This document shows, piece by piece, positions 32,701-42,080 of a DNA stretch of 64,000 nucleotides (the stretch's first letter is position 1; every line of letters starts with the position of its first letter). Under the pieces are notes generated by a model, which saw nothing but the letters and a program-made list of their open reading frames with translations, was not told the origin of the DNA and made no database searches. The position numbers and the translations under genes are program-made. Origin of the DNA: Entomortierella parvispora (lineage: Eukaryota > Mortierellomycota > Mortierellomycetes > Mortierellales > Mortierellaceae); the NCBI GenBank assembly GCA_963573315.1, contig OY752141.1, positions 4,278,001-4,342,000 of the forward strand, given 5' to 3'.

Positions 32701-35529
32701 GGAGTAAGAGACGACACAAAACTACTACGACAATCAAGTCAAGTAGTCACCTTCACCATCCAAGAACCAAACAACCGCAGCAACGGCCGTGGTATTGCTT
32801 CTCACAGGTCTGTGTATTCTTTCTCTCACCGATCTATCTTGGAATTTTACTATGCCTGCCGCCTCTGCGACTACATTCAGGATCCATCAAGTGACAGAGA
32901 TGACTCGGAAAGCAAACAATACCCGGACCTGGCATCCTGTCTGAGCTCAAATACCGATCCATCCTTACTTTCTGACCACCCTCTCAATCAACGGAGCATT
33001 ATATCAGAGTCGTCAGTCGTACACTTTTTAGCTGAACAAGCGGCTGTCAACACCACATTCAAAGACCAACTTCAATCCATCATCGACTTGTCCAAGACCG
33101 ACAAGTCTGTAGCCGTGGCGGCCGCCAATGCCATTACGATTCTTGTCCTGTCCGGTGTGCAGTTTAATGGCGCGGATCTTCGAGGCATCCAGGTCCCTGG
33201 CGCCGACCTCTCTGGTGGCCACTTTGACTCTGCTCAGTTGGGATGTGCAAACTTGACAGGTGCCAACCTATCTAGAGCCTGGTTACGTCAAGCGGATTTT
33301 TGCCAAGCAAATATGAGTGGAGTTCAGTTCGGAGAGAAGCCCTCAATCACGAAATCTGGTTTGACGGCCATGGCTCTCTCGCCTAATGGTGCCAATATAG
33401 CCCTGGGTTTTGAGAACGGAGAAGTCAAAGTACTCGATACAGCGGACTGGAGTACGCGCCATACCCTGCGAGGTCATACATACCGAGTGTCACACCTAGC
33501 CTTCTCAAGTTCTGGACTGCAGATCGCGTCTGGAAGCAAGGATACTACAATCAGGATTTGGGATTGGCAGCAGATATCGGCCCCTAGTCGTGTCTTGACA
33601 GGGCATTCTTCCGAAGTGAATGGTGTGGCTTTCTCACCGAATGGGCGTTTGCTTTCCTCTGTGTCCGACGACATGTCGGTTCGGGTGTGGGACTTGGAGC
33701 TTGACTCTGTTATCTGCGTCTTTGAAAGTCACGAGGACGAAGCCTGGTGCACCGCATGGTCTCTAGACGGACAACAAGTCGCCTCCGGGGGAAAAGATGG
33801 GGCCGTGTACCTGTGGCAACCAGCTTATGGGGAACTAGAACGTCAGTTGTGGCATGGACTGGAACATGTGTGCAGTGTCGTGTATGCGCCCGATGGTCAA
33901 CGTCTTATTGCAGCTGTGGGTAATGACATTTTAATCTGGGATCTGTTCGCAGGAGGTGATCCGATTGTCCTGGAAGGACATACAAGCGGCGTCCGAGCTG
34001 TATCTTTTTCTCCAAACGAACAGTGGATGGCATCTGCAGGCCTCGATGAAGTCGTGGGGATATGGAATGGAAGAACGGGCGCACCCATCAGCAAGCTGCA
34101 CGGGAGCGACCCAGGGTGCGTCATCGGGGTAGTTTTCTGGAATGATCAGGAAGTTATATCCCTCGACTTGCGGGGCACCCTGAGATTTTGGGAACTGAGC
34201 GGTGGAACAGCTCAATCTGACATACTGGGCGTTGTGGTCGGCCCCATGGCTGAGGGCCACAGGGACTTTGTTGAGAAGGTTACTTACTCCTGGGATGGAA
34301 AGAAACTATTTTCAGGTGGTCGGGACAAATGTCTTCGAGAGTGGAATACTGAAACAGGAGAGTCCAGGGTCGTCATGCCCACCAAAACGAACATACTCTG
34401 CATCGCCCTGTCACCCGAATCCGAGAATCGACAAATAGCCTTGGCCGCTCTCGATGAGGCACCCATTATCTTTGAGCAGGCGGAAGGTTCGGATGACATT
34501 TCAGACACAGGATCTCTTGGAGATTACTCTGTAGTCGTCATAGCCTACTCCCCTTGTGGTCGCTGGATCGCCTCTGGAGCCGCTAATGGAGTTCTGGCGC
34601 TCTTGGATCGCCAAGAAACCGAAGCAAAGGAGCGCCTTTTGGTAGAGCACACATGTTGTATCTCGGGCATTGAATTCTCGCCGGACGGAGAGCTTTTCAT
34701 TTCTTGGAGCAACTGGAGAAAGGACCCATCCATTCGTGTGTGGCAATCCAAGAGCGGAGTTTGCATCAATGTCATTGATCGTCTCGTGGAGTCTCTGGTA
34801 TTTTCCCCGTGCGGAACCATGGTTGCTTGGAGTGCGTCTGTGGAAACGGACGAAGATGGTCAAAACGCTGTTGAGGTGGCACCGGATATTCATTTGACTA
34901 ACTTGCAGAGTTGGCAACGGGACATCCAAATGTTGCAGGGGCATGAGGATTTGGTGTACAGCATGGCGTGGACCTCAGAATGGATCGTCTCAGGATCCAA
35001 TGATAGGACTATTCGTCTTTGGAAAGAGCACACAGACAGCAAGACAGGATCCACCAGCTGGTCCTGTGCAGCCATCTTGAATGACATTGCGGTATATACT
35101 CTTGCCTGGAACCCCGTTGCATCGCCTTTGGAATTTGTAACCGGCTGTCAAGATTCCTCGGTCTGTGTTTGGACTGTGATGGAGAGCGGTCGGAAAGAGA
35201 TTGGCGATGGCAATCCATGGCGAGCAACCATTCAGCTGAAGTGGGGATCGATCGACCGATTAGAAACCAGGGGAGCAACAATAACGGATGCCGTGGGACT
35301 GGATAAGTTGCAGAAAAAGCTTTTGCGACAACGTGGATCGATTGATGACGCCTCCTCGGACGATCAAGATGATGAGGACAAAGAGGAAGACAAAGAGGAG
35401 GCCTTGGTACAGAGATTCCGTGTGGCTCAGGCGACCGATATAGCATCCAATGAAAAGCAAGAGACAGACTATCAGGACGAAGACGAGCTCCAAGAGGAAG
35501 ATGAAGTCTTGATACGGAAATTCAGATGA
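29791..35529 (+). CDS. HEAT-like / NACHT / pentapeptide / WD40 NLR-like protein
   Basis: Intronless, 1912 aa, a fungal NLR-type (STAND) architecture. Residues 1-150 are Pro/Ser-rich and include a basic KPRRRDRIFKYW patch. A short conserved block carries QLVHCADLLRVMES. A long helical, HEAT/ARM-like region runs to about 660. NACHT NTPase: Walker A GDSGAGKS at 673-680, Walker B region at about 741-750 (VICDGYDE). Pentapeptide repeats at about 1123-1185 (FNGADLRG, GADLSGG, ANLTGANLS, ADFCQANMS). A WD40 array of about a dozen repeats follows to about 1840 (for example SGSKDTTIRIWDW, SVSDDMSVRVWDL, SGSNDRTIRLWKE). The tail is acidic. Family knowledge: ligand binding by WD40 repeats triggers NTP-driven oligomerisation, often in non-self recognition. 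The role here is inferred. The ORF is open upstream from 29680, but 29791 is its first ATG. K4 lies 625 bp downstream on the same strand. Confidence 0.9.
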   Translation: MAKLDPSNPSPPPLPVVTSPTNATSFVSSVKPRRRDRIFKYWSGSKSNKQDTPPTTPESQSVGPKEPIAKAHPPGTATSLSDGSRSAPITSLNQGSIFPPSPVHPVANSQNVSNMAPKSGPKQTPTLITQASLDPTIFPENVSRTVKIQLPKIGHRIESTAQLVHCADLLRVMESPTFSASPSLSPESLRTIDGRPLRKEDLDWMRLVEKDKVVEKDRIQQLVVGTISEFISGPIKDLDAIREIVLVGPVLEKVHFRLLLACFLSSFDDAPILEVEKLQGVVQLVQDAPPGCLEVDDLIKILEIVRKRLESTSAQSSDFLFYLTSAVSRVLSIMTDLKIKDLDRVKQHDPLRTALGALKSDSNPFLRYQAIYAAQALWCVPDDETPIECFFRHFMDVTGGLIKLSAVIQFDFNGFAGGAKDIQKSVKDMYEFVKSGIEDIPALMEDGKELGGFLRAMVGSGRVHPWYMSLQGAEVLVRTGRFADLRVWVWEAPSQGSYLFQWGICQLLGEIAVDPSWDKDTRCQATLFLGEIFRKSTHHNVKKWIVTILDYISKISTLEIASDHEREAIKAVAVNVGDHLRTNGDETYSFPYLLGRQLPLPGASSILRKVNRTADLEPALLKIKSAVGERGPELYIPLMSKAGLQNPGNKLDPLEVRITTFLGSKRQIMLILGDSGAGKSTFNRHLERRLWRDYQPGGPIPLFIDLMTMGNLDENDVLAKTFALQGFKDNQIQELKEYRQIIVICDGYDECRQWVNLHTRLKVEGWKSFQVVVTCRSQHLTSNYRNYFVPRRDANQTLSQVSALYEEAAIVPFSQDQIEACIEQFRETEEAREIFKGRTIWSKEEYMSRLFKLLELVKNPFMLNLALITLPNIAGNDLGTSRVKMTRFRLYEEFANQHFEKELSRLSDQRSKMLLDDERAFRRIEDEFNLHGIYFSMRLAHSIFEEGGGKNYIEYSAADSRGWKSRFFGPGVRDDTKLLRQSSQVVTFTIQEPNNRSNGRGIASHRSVYSFSHRSILEFYYACRLCDYIQDPSSDRDDSESKQYPDLASCLSSNTDPSLLSDHPLNQRSIISESSVVHFLAEQAAVNTTFKDQLQSIIDLSKTDKSVAVAAANAITILVLSGVQFNGADLRGIQVPGADLSGGHFDSAQLGCANLTGANLSRAWLRQADFCQANMSGVQFGEKPSITKSGLTAMALSPNGANIALGFENGEVKVLDTADWSTRHTLRGHTYRVSHLAFSSSGLQIASGSKDTTIRIWDWQQISAPSRVLTGHSSEVNGVAFSPNGRLLSSVSDDMSVRVWDLELDSVICVFESHEDEAWCTAWSLDGQQVASGGKDGAVYLWQPAYGELERQLWHGLEHVCSVVYAPDGQRLIAAVGNDILIWDLFAGGDPIVLEGHTSGVRAVSFSPNEQWMASAGLDEVVGIWNGRTGAPISKLHGSDPGCVIGVVFWNDQEVISLDLRGTLRFWELSGGTAQSDILGVVVGPMAEGHRDFVEKVTYSWDGKKLFSGGRDKCLREWNTETGESRVVMPTKTNILCIALSPESENRQIALAALDEAPIIFEQAEGSDDISDTGSLGDYSVVVIAYSPCGRWIASGAANGVLALLDRQETEAKERLLVEHTCCISGIEFSPDGELFISWSNWRKDPSIRVWQSKSGVCINVIDRLVESLVFSPCGTMVAWSASVETDEDGQNAVEVAPDIHLTNLQSWQRDIQMLQGHEDLVYSMAWTSEWIVSGSNDRTIRLWKEHTDSKTGSTSWSCAAILNDIAVYTLAWNPVASPLEFVTGCQDSSVCVWTVMESGRKEIGDGNPWRATIQLKWGSIDRLETRGATITDAVGLDKLQKKLLRQRGSIDDASSDDQDDEDKEEDKEEALVQRFRVAQATDIASNEKQETDYQDEDELQEEDEVLIRKFR

Positions 35530-36154
35530 TGAAGTGAATCACGTAGAATACCATATCATCAATAAATAAGAATCGCTGTCATCTCGCAGAGTCGAAGAGT
35601 GTTGCTGGCTGATCTCATGACTGAAGGCCACAGAAATCCTTGTCCAAGACCTTTGTTTTCTCGCAATTCTTCATATCTGGTAGTGTACATTCTGCATTCT
35701 GGCAGTGAAAGGACTTGCTCCATGGAATTTCCGGGAAAGCGCGAGAACAACGCGTATTCTACGCGTCAAGTGCCAAAGTCTGGTTGCAGACACACCTCTT
35801 CGGCAACAACAATGTCCCTAGACCATCTCGACCCAATGGACACCACCCGTCCTCAAGGATGGATGCAGGTTGCCCACTCCAGTTCTGTACCACAGAGTTA
35901 CTTTTTTTTTTCTTTTTTTTTTTTTTTTTTTTGCTCTCAACCACGAAAGCAGTCATCAGCCTTTTGTCCGCTGATGGGGAACAATCGGCTCAGAAAAAAA
36001 AGTGCCCAAGCTCCCCTGTTTTCTCTCACCTCCCTTCTTGCTGCCTTCCAGCCAAACAGTCTTCCGTTCGTTCTTACGGCTCCCTTTTTTCACCCACGCA
36101 CTCACATCACACTTCCAGACGTTAGAAAACAAAAGAGCCTTTGCACAGTCGACA
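35530..36154. other. Interval between the NACHT gene and K4
   Basis: Contains an interrupted poly(T) run (about 35901-35930) and a CT-rich leader (about 36010-36120) immediately before the K4 start. No gene is seen. Confidence 0.45.
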
Positions 36155-38164
36155 ATGACCGATAGTTCGAGCTCGACCGCGTCTTCCCCATCGACGGGGA
36201 CCACTGGAACTTTGAAGGAGTGCCCCTACGTCTACACACCCACTTCCTTTGCCAGAGGGCGCCATGCAACCCTCCATCGTAAGACTGCTGATACTCAAGC
36301 GTCCTATTTGGCCCTGGTCGCCACATGTTGACAAAGCTAATAACGTCTCTTTTCTACTTCCCCTGTTCTTTGCTCGTCCCCTCGTTCACCGATACATCAC
36401 GATACCGGTCCTGACTCGATCGATTCCGGTGGCGCGGCTTTAATGTGGTTTCTGCAATAGGGGCGAGAAGAGTAAGCAAATAATAATGTCGTGCAGCTTC
36501 CCACTCGATACTGGCCAGTGCTTTTCCTGAAGGTTGGGATTGGTTCGATACTCAAAACAAGGCTCTTTTTTCACTTGTTTTGTCGCTTTCTTAATCGCTT
36601 TCTTCTAGAAAAACATACCTGCGGACGAACCCGGGAACAACCTTGCGGTCAAGGTGATTTACAAGGCAGACCTGATTCTGGATTATTTCGAATTGCCAGC
36701 AGAAGAGCGAGCAAAGAAGACCAAAGAGGAACAAGAGGAATGGGACGCAGATGTCATAGAAACGGTCCAAAAGTGGCTTCACCCTTTGTTCAAGGAGACC
36801 TATGTCCACAAGCGGTTGAATGACCATCCACACGTTCTCAAATACGTCGATCATTTCTGGACCGCCACCAAACGTAAGATTATTGACACAGTACTCTTTT
36901 GAAAAGGATTGGATTCTCTCTCTCTTTCTCTCTCTCTCTTTTCTAACGTGTTTGACGGCACATTACGTTCATAGTGAACATTGTGACAGAGCTCGCTTTT
37001 GGAGGCGACCTCCAGAATCGATTAAACAAAAGGATCTTGGGACACCATGGAGGCTACCCCGAGGCGGAATTGATCCCCATGTTTAGGATCCTTTGCGATA
37101 CCCTGACCTACATTCACTCTATGAATTGTGTACATCGTGGTAAGTCAACCTGTCCCAAGTACAACTGAGTGCCCACAGAGATGGGAAGAAGGACAGGCCG
37201 GAGAAACGGGCGCTGTATTATGTCCCAACTTTTCCTGACTTGCTTTTTCAAAGTTTTAACTATACCATTCTTCCATGCAACCCCGTTTAGATCTTAAAGT
37301 ATGTGAAGAAGCAGCCATCTGCAACAGATTATCAAAGAATTGTGAGAATGGGAACACGAATGACCGTAACAATGGGTGCCGATGGACTGAAATTCGTATT
37401 TGGTTTTTTCTTTTGTGGATTTGTAGCCTTCCAATATTTTGTTCCGCACCCAGAGCAACGATGAGCTAGTCATTGGAGACTTTGGATTCTCAGCCATGTT
37501 GGAAGAGCACCGTCCGGATCTGACCACCACCAATGCTGGAACAGCCCGATTTATGGTAAAGAGAAATATCACACAAGCAATTCTCCAAGGGAAAAAAAAT
37601 ACGAAATACTCTTTCAAAACCTTCAAAAAACCGATCTCTTCTTTCTGCTCTTCCCTCCCTCCTCCTCCTCCTCTTCATCACCATCATCATCTTCTTCTTC
37701 TTCTTCTTCTTCTTCCTTACTTCAATTGCGGCGAATAGGCGCCTGAGCAGGCCAACCGGATGCCACATGGGCCACCTGTGGACATGTGGGCCTTGGGCGT
37801 GAACTGTTACTACCTCCTGACCACCCACCACCCGATTCGACCCCCAACATCGGGAATTGCGGACGAAACGGAGTTCTACTTGATCGACCAGGAAGGAATT
37901 GAAGCCATCAATTGGGCCAACATGAGCTTTCTTGGTAAGGGAAAAGATATGCTGTCCTCTGATGATTTTTGTCTTTAATTTTCTGGTGTGAAGGCAGAAA
38001 TTCATTTGACGCTTTGTTTTTCTGTCATTCTCTCCATGCGGGCATTCATAGCACGGGGCTTTATCCAGAACCTCCTAGTGATGGACCCCAGTCTGCGAAT
38101 GACTGCAGAACAGGCCAGAAAACATCCCTGGCTCGACGACGTCGGCGGTAGACGTGAGCCTTGA
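36155..38164 (+). CDS. K4: kinase with intact catalytic motifs, CAMK-like
   Basis: Eight exons, 336 aa: 36155-36278, 36461-36471 (11 nt), 36609-36873, 36975-37139, 37291-37298 (8 nt), 37427-37555, 37739-37934, 38052-38164. The exon plan matches K1-K3. The glycine loop is SFARGRHATLH (middle glycine kept). VAIK Lys60 (NNLAVK), helix-C Glu (LFKET), HRD-LK with Asp189, PSN194, D209-F-G, APEQ and VDMWALGVNCYYLLT are all present. It is thus the only one of the four with a full catalytic set, and predicted active on Ser/Thr by its DLKPSN loop. The intron before exon 7 has a CTT microsatellite (37680-37715). Substrate is unknown. The position directly after the NACHT gene is notable. Confidence 0.85.
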
Positions 38165-38388
38165 GTTTCATGAACCATTGCTCTACTAGATTCCACATGC
38201 TGTAGCGCACCACCATGTCAGCTTTGACAAATAAAAAAAAGGTGTCTATTAAGAATCGAAATGAAAAATGTACATGGAGGTGGGAAAGAGTCGAGAGGTC
38301 GAGTCGTGGAGCATGAAGCATGAAAGAAAATTGGGATGGTATGTGAAGAAAGGTAGTAAAAGTATCTAGGGTGATGCTGGGAGGGGCT

Positions 38389-40098
38389 TTAGACCTTGTG
38401 GTATCCAGCAGGGACGAAGGGCATCTTGGTGACCACGGCCTTTTGCTTGCGGCCACGAACCTCGACCTCGAGCTCGGTGCCAGACTTGTGAAGACCGTTC
38501 TTGACGTAACCCATAGCGACATTCTTCTTGATCGAAGGCGAGGGGCATCCAGAGGTCACGTTACCAACCAACTCGCCATTGGAGTAGATCTGAGCTCCCT
38601 CACGAGCAGGTGCACCCTGAACAATGAGTCCAATACGGCGTCTGGAAACTCCGTTCTTGAGCTGATCCTGAATCTTGGCAGCACCCAAGAATCCACCCTC
38701 AGCACGACGACGCTTGCCAATGGTCCAGGTCAACCCAGCCTCGACGGGGGTGATGGTCTCATCCAGATCATGGCCATAGAGGCACAAACCGGCCTCCAAG
38801 CGCAAAGAATCACGAGCTCCGAGACCAGCGAGCTCAACACGGGGATCGGCAATCAACAACTTGGTGAACTCGACAGCATCGCTGTTAGGAACAGAGATCT
38901 AACAGTGCGAATCAAAAATGTTTGTTAGAAAAAAACATTCCGCACACGAGAAAAGCCCATGAAACCCATAGACAAAAGATGTAGTACCTCGAAACCATCC
39001 TCACCGGTGTATCCAGAGCGAGCGACATGGCACTCAATTCCCTTGATAGTCATGAAGCGACCATCCATGAAAGGGAAATCACGCAAGTCCTTGCCAACCA
39101 AGCCCTCCAAAACAGCAGCGGCCTTGGGACCCTGGAGAGCAACCAACTGATGATCGTCAATGATCTTCAACTCAACATCGCCTCCCTTGTTCTGGAAGTC
39201 CTTCAAGTGAGCACGGATGTGAGCCAAATCCTTGTCGGCGCATCCGGCATTGGAGACAACATAAAGAGAATCCTCGTGCTTGCAGATAATGGTGTCATCG
39301 ATGATGCCACCGTTCTCGTTCGTGAAAACAGACAAGGTCGACTGGCCAACCTTCAAAGCCTCAATGTCGGCGACAGTGATGGACTCGTAAAATTTGACAC
39401 GGTCCTTTCCGGTGATTCTATGGAAAACAAGACGAGTGTCAGAAAGGATCGAAGGCAGAGGTAGGCAGAAGCAGAGATAATGGCATCTGCAGAGATGACT
39501 GTACCTGGTGGCGAGCATATGGCTGACATCAAACACGGAGGCGTTCTGGCGGGTCCAGACGTGGGAGGCACCGACACCGAGGTTTGAGTACTGGACAGGC
39601 ATGGACCAACCAGCAAAAGGAACCATCTTGCCGCCATTCTCAACATGGTAGTCGTGGAGGACAGTCTTTTTGAGGACCTACAATAGTGGAGTAGCAACAA
39701 GAGACAATCAGCACGGATCAAACGGGATTCAGCAGGGCATTCGAGCTGCGGGTGCCCTGCCGAATCAAAATCAGATCCCACGCATACTCCTGGCTGTGGG
39801 CCTATTCCTGAGATCCTAGGATCCGATCTAGCTGTTCGCGAGGAGTTCCGGATCTACCTCCTATCTTTCTTTCCTGAGGCAGCTGTCCCTTCCCGTCCCT
39901 GTCTTGTTTGGTCTAGGCTTCGACAATGGTTGATTCGTGACTGTAATGCAATGAAGCCGAATCGGATGCCAATGAGGGGTGCCTTGTTTGACTCATTACC
40001 TCTCCGGTGGCAGCGGCAGAGTAGGCGCGCTGGGAAGAGCGAGCAAAGTTGCTGGAGGCAGAGGAGAGGGAGCGTGCGAATCTGAGGGAGGCAAGCAT
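38389..40098 (-). CDS. GCV1: Aminomethyltransferase, T-protein of the glycine cleavage system
   Basis: Mitochondrial enzyme that takes the aminomethyl group from lipoyl H-protein, releases ammonia and makes 5,10-methylene-tetrahydrofolate. Four exons (40098-40000, 39677-39505, 39417-38988, 38898-38389), 403 aa, the usual length. Exon 1 encodes an Arg/Ser-rich targeting peptide (MLASLRFARSLSSASSNFAR). Family blocks: MVPFAGWSMPVQYS, ASVFDVSHM, GGIIDDTI, LVALQGPKA, RSGYTGEDGFE, LGARDSLRLEAGLCLYGHDL, GLTWTIGKRRR, GEVVG-like NGELVGNVTSG and the end MPFVPAGYHKV. The coding strand has a CT-rich leader (40100-40260). Unlinked in function to the kinase island that ends just to its left; the two genes converge with 224 bp between stops. 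Confidence 0.95.
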
Positions 40099-40841
40099 GA
40101 TTGGGATAGTGGGAAGGGAAGGGATGGAGTGGAAGTGGGAAGGAGAAGAAAGAGAGAGCTGTGGAGAGGTGAGGGAGAAGGAGACAGAGAAGAAGAAGAA
40201 AGAAGAAGGAAAGGAAGAAGGAAGAAGGAAGGAAGGGAGGAAAGCGGACAGACCGTTGAACCCCAAACCAAAGGGCACAGAAGCCAAAAAAAGGGACGAA
40301 ACGGAGCATCAAAAAAATTAACTTTTTTTTTTTTTTTGAACGCGACTCGGTGGAATCGACTCGAGAGCGTCTCCATTGGTCGGCGGTGGTCCGACCATTG
40401 CCCTCTTCTGTGCCTCCCACCCCTTATGATCCACCTGCGCCCGTCTTCCGGGATGCACCTGGGGGAACAGGAGCCTTTCCACGATAGACAATCACTCCTT
40501 CTGCCTCACCACCCTGTCCTGTCCCGTCGCTTGCAATTGCCATGTCGGAAGGAACGCTCCTGGGGTCTAGCTCCCACTCCGTGGCCACACACCCTTCGAA
40601 CTCAAGAGCCCTGGAAATCTATCTCTGTAACAAAGTCATTCCTTCACTCTGAGATCATTGCTTGTTCTTAAATACCCCTCTCTTCGTGTTCTTCTATTCG
40701 CAATGGGAAATCTTCCTAAAAAAAAACTAGAAAGCTGCACTAACTTGAGCAAAGAACATTGGACTGTGGAGCAAAACAAAAAGAAAAGAAAAAAAGAGAA
40801 AAAAAATGAACCCCGGCAAAAAAAGAGTGCCCAGTCCATAA
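40099..40841. other. Intergenic region upstream of GCV1
   Basis: The first 160 bp (CT-rich on the minus strand) are the GCV1 leader. A poly(T) run lies at about 40322-40337. The rest, including a poly(A)/GA-rich stretch near 40720-40825, is the 3' flank of the next minus-strand gene. No gene is seen. Confidence 0.45.
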
Positions 40842-42048
40842 CTACGACGACGCGTCCAGTCCCGTGGGGTCGTCTTCCAAGTCTGTGGGTAAACTCCAGC
40901 CAAAAGGATTGAGCTTGAGACCATATCCGAATACACTCGACTCAAATGACGATGGCGCTCCAGCATCGGAAATACCACTCGAACTGGTCCGAACGTCGTT
41001 TTTTCTACTGCCTTGTACCATCATTTTACCAACAGGGCCTTCTACTCCAAGAGATTTTGTCCCAGCAGCCAACGTCGAGGGGGCATCAAATCCGCGATGA
41101 TTCCGATGACTAAAGTAGTGATCCGCAAACATCAAATTCTGTGCTTCCGCCGATCTTGGGGTTCCAGTGTCGAGAGACGACACTGACGATCCAGTGGGAC
41201 TGTTCAGCATTCCCTCCATGCCTGCATTTCCTGAGCTTGGCTCACGACCACCTACAGTGCCAATGTGCAGTCGGCTGTGAGGAGCAGTCTTTGCCTCGCT
41301 CTGCCATGGATCCGAAACAAGATCCAGAGCTGCCTCATATTCATGACTGGTCTCTCCATGCGATCCACTTCCGTATCCTCCCCAAAGTCCACGCTCCAAT
41401 GTATCTCTCCGAGCCAATGACCGGTTAGGGAATGTAGAGGAGCCAGGATTGACTGTCGGAAGACGAGGTGAACTCGGGGACGAAACCTCAGAACCGTTCA
41501 ATAATTTAGAACCAGAGTCGGTGTGGCTACTCATCCTGCCAAGAGCTCCTGGTCGGGCAATAGGTTTGAAATCCCATGTCGGCGATTGTTGGAACACAGG
41601 GAGGGCCGTAGTGGTGGGCGATGATAAAGGCGAGGACGTTCCTGGAGTCGATATAGTTCGCAAATGAGAAGGCAAAACCTTTGCACGGGCTGTCAAAGAA
41701 GGATGACTGCCAACGGAGCGAAGGTGATGACGAAGATCTAGAGTATCCGGGGACTCAAACATGGACTGAATCACACTCTGCTCGTTCAGCTGATGGTCGT
41801 TTCCACTAGAGGATGCATCTTGAGGCCCGACGGGAGAAAAGAAGCGATGGTAGTCAAAGGACTGGGAGTTGGCAGGGTTTTGGTTTTCGAGCACGGGTGA
41901 CCGGCCAATAGGACCATTGACGTTAGACCTGGACGAGGCGCCATTAGACACGCCCCAATGTGCTTGAGCAGTCGAGATTGGGGGCGAATGGGTCAGTCCA
42001 TCTTGGAAGCGAGCCCTGGATCCTCCTGGACTTTGACCATGTGCTTGG

Positions 42049-42080
<32 letters not shown>

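Noticed and set aside
39979-40671. 230-codon plus ORF antisense to the GCV1 5' end
   Set aside because: Shadow of GCV1 exon 1 and its CT-rich leader; Arg/Glu/Gly-rich by composition.
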